The notes beneath the pieces are model-generated. The model was not told where the DNA came from and searched no databases. It worked only from the letters and a program-made list of their open reading frames with translations. From Rhodobacterales bacterium UBA3077 (lineage in GTDB: Bacteria; Pseudomonadota; Alphaproteobacteria; Rhodobacterales; Rhodobacteraceae), in assembly GCA_002366685.1 (NCBI GenBank), contig DFBP01000091.1:4292-14597 (forward strand): a stretch of 10,306 nt of DNA, written 5' to 3'. Below are positions 5,041 to 10,306 of the stretch, piece after piece (the stretch's first letter is position 1; the number at the start of each line of letters is the position of its first letter). A program made the position numbers and the translations under genes.

Positions 5041-7878
5041 CTATTCATAGTTGCTGAGCGGCGGACAGGTGCAAACAAGATTGCGGTCGCCGTAAGCGTT
5101 GTCTACGCGGTTCACCGGCGGCCAGTATTTGTCCACCCTGAAGGCACCCGGGGGATAACAGGCCTGCTCGCGCGAGTAAACGCGCTCCCAGTCTCCAACA
5201 AGGTCTTCCACCGTATGCGGGGCGTGCCGGAGCGGGCTGTCCTCAATCGTGATTTTGCCAGCCTCGATATCTTCAGCCTCGCCTTTGATGGCCAGCATGG
5301 CATTGATGAAGCGGTCAAGCTCGGCTTTGGGCTCACTTTCGGTGGGTTCCACCATCAGGGTGCCCGCCACCGGCCAGCTCATGGTCGGGGCATGAAAGCC
5401 GCTATCCATCAGCCGTTTGGCAACATCATCTACCGTAACCCCGCAGCACTCATTCAGCGGGCGGGTATCCAGAATACATTCATGCGCTACGCGGCCTCGT
5501 GCCGATGTGAATAAGATATCATACCCCGTCGAAAGCCGCTTTGCCATGTAGTTGGCGTTCAGGATCGCAACTTTGGTGGCTTGGGTCAGCCCGCTTCCGC
5601 CCATCAGCAGGATATAGGCCCAGCTGATCGCGAGAATGGAAGCACTGCCCAATGGTGCCGCCGAAACCGCACCGATTTTGCCATCTCCAAAGCCGGGGAG
5701 GAAGGGCTCCAGGTGTGCACCCACGCCGATTGGCCCCATGCCTGGGCCACCGCCACCATGCGGGATCGCAAAGGTTTTGTGCAGGTTCAGGTGGCTGACA
5801 TCGCCGCCGATTTTACCCGGCTGCACCAGCCCCACCATCGCATTCAGGTTGGCCCCGTCAATATAGACCTGCCCGCCGAACTCGTGGGTAATCTCGCACA
5901 CCTCGCGCACCGTTTCCTCAAATACCCCGTGGGTGGAGGGGTAAGTTATCATGCAGGCGGCCAGCTTGTCCCCCGCGGCTTCGGCTTTGGCGCGGAAGTC
6001 CTCTAGGTCAATATCACCGTTATCAGCCGATTTCACCACAACCACATCCCAGCCCACCATATGGGCCGAAGCGGGGTTGGTGCCGTGGGCTGAAACCGGA
6101 ATTAGGCAAATGTTACGGTCAACCTCGCCGCGGGATTTGTGATAGTTGCGGATGGTCAGCAAGCCAGCATATTCCCCCTGCGCGCCGGAGTTAGGTTGGA
6201 GCGACATCGCGTCATAGCCGGTGATCTCGCAGAGTTGTTCCTTGAGTTGCTCGGTCAGGTGGGTGTAGCCGCCTGCCTGATCCAGCGGCACATAAGGGTG
6301 CATATTGGCCATGCCATACCATGTGAGCGGGATCATCTCGGCGGTGCCATTGAGCTTCATGGTGCAAGAGCCAAGCGGGATCATGGCGCGGTCCAGCGCC
6401 AAGTCGCGGTCCGCCAAGCGGCGCATGTAGCGGGTCATCTCCGCTTCCGAACGGTTCATGTGAAAGATCGGGTGGGTCAGGTATTCGTCTGTCCGCAGCA
6501 TCTCTTCGGGCAGGCGATACTCACGGTTGGCCTCGGAATCATCCTTCATGTCGCCGCCAAAAGCCGACCATACTGCCTCTATGGTTTCGGGATAGGTCAT
6601 CTCGTCGAGGCTGATCCCGATCCGGTCCTCTCCGATTTTCCGCAGGTTGATACCACGGTCCACAGCCGCGTTCATGATCACCCTTTGCAGGGCACCGACT
6701 TCAACTGTGATCGTATCAAAAAACACTTCCGGCATAATTTTAAATCCGAGGCTTTCCAGCCCTTTGGCCATGCGCGAGGTTTTCCGATGCACCGACTCCG
6801 CAATCGCCCTCAGCCCTTTAGGCCCGTAAAATACAGCATACATCGAGGCCATAACTGCCAGCAAAGCCTGCGCTGTGCAAACGTTGGAGTTGGCCTTTTC
6901 ACGGCGAATGTGTTGCTCGCGGGTTTGAAGCGATAGCCGGTAGGCTTTGTTGCCCCGCGAATCCAGCGAAACCCCGATGATCCGCCCCGGCATCGAGCGT
7001 TTGTATTTGTCTTTGGTGGCCATATAAGCGGCGTGCGGGCCGCCATAGCCCATCGGCACCCCAAAGCGCTGGGTTGAACCGATCGCAATATCGGCCCCCA
7101 TTTCACCCGGTGATTTCAGCAGGCAAAGCGCCAGAATATCAGCGGCCATAATCGCTATGGCCTTGTTGGCATGGAGCTCGGCAATGCAGGGGCTAAAATC
7201 GCGCACTCGGCCATAAGTGCCCGGGTATTGGAAGATCGCGCCAAACACTTTGGAACCATCCATTTCGGTCTCGGGGCTATCAACGATAATTTCGATCCCG
7301 AGCGGCTCCGCCCGGGTTTTGATGACGTCAATGGTTTGCGGATGGCAGTTTTCATCGACAAAAAAGGCACTGGCCTTGGATTTGGAAGCCCGCTTCGCCA
7401 TCATCATGGCTTCGGCGGCGGCCGTGGCTTCATCCAGTAGCGAAGCATTGGCAATTTCGAGGCCAGTCAGATCGCTGACCATGGTCTGGAAATTCAGCAG
7501 AGCTTCCATCCGGCCCTGTGCGATTTCGGGCTGATACGGGGTATAAGCCGTATACCACGCCGGATTTTCCAGAATGTTCCGCTGGATGACCGGCGGGGTC
7601 ATGGTGCCGTAATAGCCCTGCCCGATCAGCGTGCGCAAAACTTTGTTCTTTTTCACGACCTCCCGCATGTGGTGCAACACATCGCGCTCCGACATCGGTT
7701 CGGGCAGGTCGAGCACAGTATCGCGCCGAATATCCGCCGGAACGGTTTCGTCGATCAACTCGTCTAGCGTGCCCACCCCGACCACCCGCAACATGTCCTC
7801 CATCTCGATTGGCGAAGGGCCAATATGGCGGCGATTGGCAAAATCATAAGGCTGGTAGCGGGTGGGCTCGAAAGGCAT
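5041..7878 (-). CDS. gcvP: Glycine dehydrogenase (decarboxylating), P-protein of the glycine cleavage system
   Basis: The 945-residue protein is the full-length single-chain P-protein (usual length about 950). It decarboxylates glycine with pyridoxal phosphate and passes the aminomethyl group to the lipoyl arm of GcvH. The PLP lysine is Lys701 in HLNLHKTFAIPHGGGGPG, followed by the glycine-rich stretch GPGMGPIGVG. The N-terminal half carries YYGTMTPPVIQRNILENP (89-106) and LLDEATAAAEAM (147-158); the C-terminal half begins near 465 with FHMNRSEAEMTRYMRRL and has PLGSCTMKLN (501-510). The start is supported by AAGGAG 6 bp upstream. It is the last gene of gcvT-gcvH-gcvP, 65 bp after gcvH, with a palindromic element in that gap. 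I see no frameshift or missing key residue. Confidence 0.98.
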   Translation of the reverse strand: MPFEPTRYQPYDFANRRHIGPSPIEMEDMLRVVGVGTLDELIDETVPADIRRDTVLDLPEPMSERDVLHHMREVVKKNKVLRTLIGQGYYGTMTPPVIQRNILENPAWYTAYTPYQPEIAQGRMEALLNFQTMVSDLTGLEIANASLLDEATAAAEAMMMAKRASKSKASAFFVDENCHPQTIDVIKTRAEPLGIEIIVDSPETEMDGSKVFGAIFQYPGTYGRVRDFSPCIAELHANKAIAIMAADILALCLLKSPGEMGADIAIGSTQRFGVPMGYGGPHAAYMATKDKYKRSMPGRIIGVSLDSRGNKAYRLSLQTREQHIRREKANSNVCTAQALLAVMASMYAVFYGPKGLRAIAESVHRKTSRMAKGLESLGFKIMPEVFFDTITVEVGALQRVIMNAAVDRGINLRKIGEDRIGISLDEMTYPETIEAVWSAFGGDMKDDSEANREYRLPEEMLRTDEYLTHPIFHMNRSEAEMTRYMRRLADRDLALDRAMIPLGSCTMKLNGTAEMIPLTWYGMANMHPYVPLDQAGGYTHLTEQLKEQLCEITGYDAMSLQPNSGAQGEYAGLLTIRNYHKSRGEVDRNICLIPVSAHGTNPASAHMVGWDVVVVKSADNGDIDLEDFRAKAEAAGDKLAACMITYPSTHGVFEETVREVCEITHEFGGQVYIDGANLNAMVGLVQPGKIGGDVSHLNLHKTFAIPHGGGGPGMGPIGVGAHLEPFLPGFGDGKIGAVSAAPLGSASILAISWAYILLMGGSGLTQATKVAILNANYMAKRLSTGYDILFTSARGRVAHECILDTRPLNECCGVTVDDVAKRLMDSGFHAPTMSWPVAGTLMVEPTESEPKAELDRFINAMLAIKGEAEDIEAGKITIEDSPLRHAPHTVEDLVGDWERVYSREQACYPPGAFRVDKYWPPVNRVDNAYGDRNLVCTCPPLSNYE

Positions 7879-7890
7879 GGCAGGCTCCTT

Positions 7891-7937
7891 AGCGCGATCC
7901 GAAAAGGGGAAACCGGTTTTCGGACCAAAATGCGCGC
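7891..7937. repeat. REP-like palindromic element between gcvH and gcvP
   Basis: A two-part palindrome fills most of the 65-bp gap. Inner arms TCCGAAAA (7898-7905) and TTTTCGGA (7917-7924) pair perfectly around an 11-base loop; outer arms GCGCG (7892-7896) and CGCGC (7933-7937) also pair, with unequal spacers of 1 and 8 bases. The pattern (GATCCGAAAA ... CCGGTTTTCGG) resembles, from memory, a short palindrome spread through intergenic DNA of Rhizobiales and relatives. In the operon mRNA it would form a hairpin just before the gcvP ribosome site. Only one copy is in this window, so repeat status is inferred. Confidence 0.55.
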
Positions 7938-7943
7938 AATAGT

Positions 7944-8309
7944 TTAGTCGATCAGGGCTTTGTAGGCGTTAATGTCGAGCAGGTTTTCCAGCTCGGAGGT
8001 ATCGCCGATTTTAATTTTATAAAACCAGGCATTGCCCTCGGGGTCCTCATTCACCGCGCCGGGGTTTTCTTCCAGCGTGCTGTTGGCTTCAACAATTTCC
8101 ATTTCCAGAGGCGCATAAAGCTCGGAGGCGGCTTTTACGCTTTCAACAACACCGATCTCGTCGTCCTTGTCAAAACTCTCGCCGGCTTCCTGTAGTTCCA
8201 CAAAAACCACCTCGCCGAGCGCTTCGGCGGCGTGTTTTGTGATGCCAAGCGTGGCGGTGTCGCCCTCTACTTCAAGCCATTCGTGTTCTTCGGTGTAATA
8301 AGTCGCCAT
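7944..8309 (-). CDS. gcvH: Glycine cleavage system H protein (lipoyl carrier)
   Basis: The 121-residue protein has the GcvH layout: YYTEEHEWLEVEGD at the N-terminus, LGITKHAAEALGEVVFVELQEAG, then the lipoylation hairpin IGVVESVKAASELYAP with Lys59 as the lipoylated residue, and NPGAVNEDPEGNAWFYKIKI at the C-terminal side. It shuttles the methylamine group between GcvP and GcvT and is reoxidised by lipoamide dehydrogenase, which is not encoded here. Length and motifs are those of a housekeeping H protein, and it sits between gcvT (14 bp) and gcvP (65 bp). The lipoate-binding LbpA proteins of sHdr sulfur oxidation are related but occur in a different gene setting, so I do not assign that role. 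Confidence 0.97.
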   Translation of the reverse strand: MATYYTEEHEWLEVEGDTATLGITKHAAEALGEVVFVELQEAGESFDKDDEIGVVESVKAASELYAPLEMEIVEANSTLEENPGAVNEDPEGNAWFYKIKIGDTSELENLLDINAYKALID

Positions 8310-8323
8310 TGTGAAATCCCTCT

Positions 8324-9409
8324 CTAGCGTTTGTAATTCTGTGCCACGAAGGGCAGTTTGATGATGGTAGCAGGGCGGGCTTTGCCCCGAATGATAAGGT
8401 TCACTTCGGTTCCGGGCACGGCATGTTCGGCCGCTACATATCCCATAGATACCGGCCCCCCAAAGGTTGGCCCAAACCCGCCGGAAGTAATGCGGCCAAT
8501 GATGTTGCCATCTGCGGCAGCCACTTCTACGCCGCGGCGCGCAGGCGCACGGCCTTCGGGTTTGATACCAACCAAACGGCGGCTCGGCCCCTCACCCAGT
8601 TCGCGCTGGATGCGTTCAGCTCCGGGAAATCCGCCACCCTCACGGCGGGCCTTTTGCATCGCCCAAACAAGGTTGGCCTCAACAGGTGAGGTCTCGTTAT
8701 CAATATCATTGCCATAAAGGCAGAGGCCCGCTTCCAGCCGCAGACTGTCGCGCGCGCCAAGCCCCGCTGGCTCAAGGTCCGGGTGTTCCAAAAATTTGCG
8801 GGTGATCTCGACCGCATGTTCATTCGGGAGCGAAATTTCATAGCCGTCTTCACCGGTATAGCCAAGGCGGGAGATCCGGCACTCGTGCCCCATAAGGTCC
8901 AGCAGCGCAGTTTCCATGAATTTCAGACCGGCAGCCGCGGGGGCCTGTTCCGCCACAATGGCCTCGGCGCTCGGCCCCTGAATGGCGATCAGGCTACGGT
9001 CAATTTCCAGCACTTCCAGATCCAGCCCGCGCAGATGCGCGACATCTTGTTCGCGCATCGACGCATTGACGACCAGAAACAGATAATCTCCTGCTGCCGA
9101 GACAATCAGATCATCCATGATCCCGCCGTCGGGGTTGGTAAAAAACGTGTAGCGCGCTTTGCCTGTTGGCAGCGTCGTAAACGAAGAAGGGCAAAGGCTT
9201 TCAAGCTTTTCCGCCACGTTTTCGCCGTGCAACCCGACCTGACCCATGTGGGACACATCAAATAGAGCGGCCTTCTCACGGCATTGCTTGTGCTCGGCTG
9301 CCACTCCGGCGGCATAGTTGACCGGCATCATCCAGCCAGCAAAATCAACCATCTTGCCACCAAGTTCGACATGCAGGTCATAAAGCGGGGTTTTACGCGG
9401 CTCACTCAT
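8324..9409 (-). CDS. gcvT: Glycine cleavage system T protein (aminomethyltransferase)
   Basis: The 361-residue protein transfers the C1 unit from the lipoyl-bound aminomethyl group to tetrahydrofolate and releases ammonia. Family motifs run in order: TPLYDLHVELGGKMVDFAGW (7-26), LFDVSHMGQV (49-58), NPDGGIMDDLIV (92-103, holding the conserved catalytic aspartate), YTGEDGYEIS (184-193), LGARDSLRLEAGLCLYGND (217-235) and RITSGGFGPTFG near the C-terminus. The frame is open upstream to an ATG at 9496, but the extra 29 residues are basic and unlike the family. The ATG at 9409 has GAGG 6 bp upstream and gives the normal length and N-terminus. It is first in the gcv operon, with gcvH 14 bp downstream. 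A 16-bp palindrome lies 41 bp before the start. Confidence 0.97.
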   Translation of the reverse strand: MSEPRKTPLYDLHVELGGKMVDFAGWMMPVNYAAGVAAEHKQCREKAALFDVSHMGQVGLHGENVAEKLESLCPSSFTTLPTGKARYTFFTNPDGGIMDDLIVSAAGDYLFLVVNASMREQDVAHLRGLDLEVLEIDRSLIAIQGPSAEAIVAEQAPAAAGLKFMETALLDLMGHECRISRLGYTGEDGYEISLPNEHAVEITRKFLEHPDLEPAGLGARDSLRLEAGLCLYGNDIDNETSPVEANLVWAMQKARREGGGFPGAERIQRELGEGPSRRLVGIKPEGRAPARRGVEVAAADGNIIGRITSGGFGPTFGGPVSMGYVAAEHAVPGTEVNLIIRGKARPATIIKLPFVAQNYKR

Positions 9410-9415
9410 CGGGCA

Positions 9416-9419
9416 CCTC
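9416..9419 (-). promoter_or_regulatory. Ribosome binding site deciding the gcvT start
   Basis: GAGG on the - strand, 6 bp before the ATG at 9409, supports this start over the in-frame ATG at 9496. The longer start would also place the 9451-9466 palindrome inside the coding region. Confidence 0.75.
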
Positions 9420-9450
9420 AATATGATTCGGTATGCATTAGTCCACCGAA

Positions 9451-9466
9451 GTTTCCTATAGGAAAC
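9451..9466. promoter_or_regulatory. Perfect 16-bp palindrome upstream of gcvT, candidate operator
   Basis: GTTTCCTATAGGAAAC is identical to its reverse complement. It lies 41 bp upstream of the gcvT start and 127 bp upstream of dctP. Its centre TATAGG on the - strand could serve as a -10 with a weak GTTTTA -35 at 17 bp, so a bound protein would block or adjust gcv transcription. I cannot name the regulator. Confidence 0.55.
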
Positions 9467-9593
9467 ATACGCGCGCTTAAAACGATTTTCCAGCAAAATC
9501 TAAAGATTGATTGAAAAGAATTTCTGCCCCATGATGAGCGGGTCGAAATAACTGATATCAAGTTATGCGCATTCAGCGCCATGGGAGAGAAAT

Positions 9594-10306
9594 ATGAAAA
9601 AACCTAGTTTTTTGAAAGCAGGCGCTATCGCCTGTCTGCTGGCAAGCGCAATTCCGGCAATGGCGCAAGAAGTAACCTTGCGGATGCACCAGTTTTTACC
9701 GCCACAGGCAACTGTGCCAGCGCAAGTCCTGATCCCGTGGGCTGAAGCGGTGGCCGAGGCCTCGGATGGCCGCATCAAGGTTGAGGTTTATTCTGCCATG
9801 GCGCTGGGCGGCACCCCGCCGCAGTTGATGGACCAGGTTGCCGACGGTGTTGTCGATATTGCCTGGACGCTACCGGGTTACACGCCGGGCCGCTTCCCGC
9901 GGGTTGAGGTGTTTGAACTTCCGTTCATGATGAACGATGCCGAAGCGACTTCGCGCGCCTATTGGAACATGTATGAGTCTGACATGGCCGACGCCGATTT
10001 TGCCGATTTCCACATGCTGGGTGCCTGGGTTCACGGCCCCGGTGTGATCCATGTTAAAGGCGATGCCGTTGAGAGTATTGACGACATGGACGGCCTCAAG
10101 GTGCGCGGCCCAACCCGTGTGATCAACGGCCTGCTCGGCGAGCTTGGTGCGACTCCGATCGGGATGCCGGTTCCGGCGCTGCCCGAAAACCTCGCAAAAG
10201 GCGTTATTGATGGTACCGTTATTCCATGGGAAGTGACCACAGCCCTGAAAATCGCGGAGCTCACAGATTCACACACTGAATTTGCGGGGGATCACGCGCT
10301 CTATAC
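9594..10306 (+). CDS. dctP: TRAP transporter substrate-binding protein, DctP family (3' end outside window)
   Basis: An open frame of 237 codons runs to the window end. It begins at an ATG with GGGAG 6 bp upstream (9583-9587). The N-terminus MKKPSFLKAGAIACLLASA is a Sec signal peptide, with likely cleavage after AMA (residue 24) before QEV, so the mature protein is periplasmic. The following VTLRMHQFLPPQATVPAQ, a VYSAMALGGTPPQLMDQVADGVVDIAW segment and MDGLKVRGPTRVINGLLGELG (with Arg171 where the family has its carboxylate-binding arginine) fit the DctP family of about 330 residues. It would capture an organic acid for a DctQM membrane pair, probably encoded just beyond the window. Substrate cannot be told from sequence, and the symbol is for the family only. 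It diverges from gcvT. Confidence 0.92.
   Translation, partial: MKKPSFLKAGAIACLLASAIPAMAQEVTLRMHQFLPPQATVPAQVLIPWAEAVAEASDGRIKVEVYSAMALGGTPPQLMDQVADGVVDIAWTLPGYTPGRFPRVEVFELPFMMNDAEATSRAYWNMYESDMADADFADFHMLGAWVHGPGVIHVKGDAVESIDDMDGLKVRGPTRVINGLLGELGATPIGMPVPALPENLAKGVIDGTVIPWEVTTALKIAELTDSHTEFAGDHALY

Larger units (their letters stand above)
9410..9593. other. Divergent intergenic region between gcvT and dctP
   Basis: This 184-bp region should hold the promoters of both the gcv operon and the TRAP gene. I see the 16-bp palindrome (9451-9466), a smaller TGATATCA palindrome (9553-9560) inside AACTGATATCAAGTT, and the dctP ribosome site. No glycine riboswitch aptamer pattern was recognised on the gcvT strand. 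Confidence 0.6.

Noticed and set aside
6139..6936. 265-codon open frame on the + strand
   Set aside because: It is antisense to gcvP, which is intact and strongly recognised. The product has no family pattern and no supporting ribosome site.
7944..8309. GcvH as an LbpA-type lipoate-binding protein of the sHdr sulfur pathway, suggested by the nearby sulfur genes
   Set aside because: It is in a complete gcvT-gcvH-gcvP operon with housekeeping GcvH motifs, and no hdr-like or lipoate ligase genes are present.
9410..9496. 29-residue N-terminal extension of GcvT from the ATG at 9496
   Set aside because: The extension is basic and unlike GcvT N-termini; the ATG at 9409 has a good ribosome site and gives normal length.

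Overview
The window looks like part of an alphaproteobacterial chromosome from a sulfur oxidiser, probably related to Rhodobacterales. The evidence is the gene content (end of a reverse-type dsr operon, a DsrE2/TusA/YeeE sulfur-handling set, a gcvT-gcvH-gcvP operon, a TRAP transporter binding protein), the moderate GC of the coding DNA, and an imperfect palindrome between gcvH and gcvP that resembles small intergenic repeats of Alphaproteobacteria. The taxonomic call is an inference from content; no rRNA or marker gene is present.

Region 1 (1-2852, + strand) is the 3' end of a dsr operon. It holds the C-terminal part of the NrfD-family membrane subunit DsrP, a TrpD2/YbiB-like protein (a relative of anthranilate phosphoribosyltransferase that lacks the usual PRPP-binding glycine motif), and DsrN, the CbiA-like glutamine amidotransferase linked to siroheme amidation for DsrAB. 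Spacings are 15 and 3 bp, so the three genes are almost certainly co-transcribed. The unit ends in a hairpin that touches the dsrN stop codon.

Region 2 (2872-4967) is a divergent sulfur-trafficking pair of units. On the - strand, dsrE2 is followed by tusA (cytoplasmic sulfurtransferase and sulfur carrier). On the + strand is a YeeE/YedE-family membrane protein with three cysteines, all in conserved-looking motifs, like thiosulfate/sulfur importers. The 248-bp AT-rich gap between dsrE2 and yeeE carries candidate promoters, an 18-bp near-palindrome over the candidate yeeE promoter, and a leader hairpin before yeeE. A reasonable working model is import of a sulfur compound by YeeE, transfer through DsrE2 and TusA, and oxidation by the Dsr pathway encoded next door.

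Region 3 (4988-9466) is a - strand glycine cleavage operon gcvT-gcvH-gcvP. It is separated from yeeE by a perfect bidirectional terminator hairpin. All three proteins look intact. I see no glycine riboswitch ahead of gcvT; instead there is a perfect 16-bp palindrome that could be a repressor or activator site.

Region 4 (9594-10306, + strand) is the start of a TRAP transporter substrate-binding protein (DctP family) with a clear signal peptide, cut by the window end.

No tRNA, rRNA, CRISPR array, insertion sequence or phage gene was seen. No stretch over 300 bases lacks a gene.
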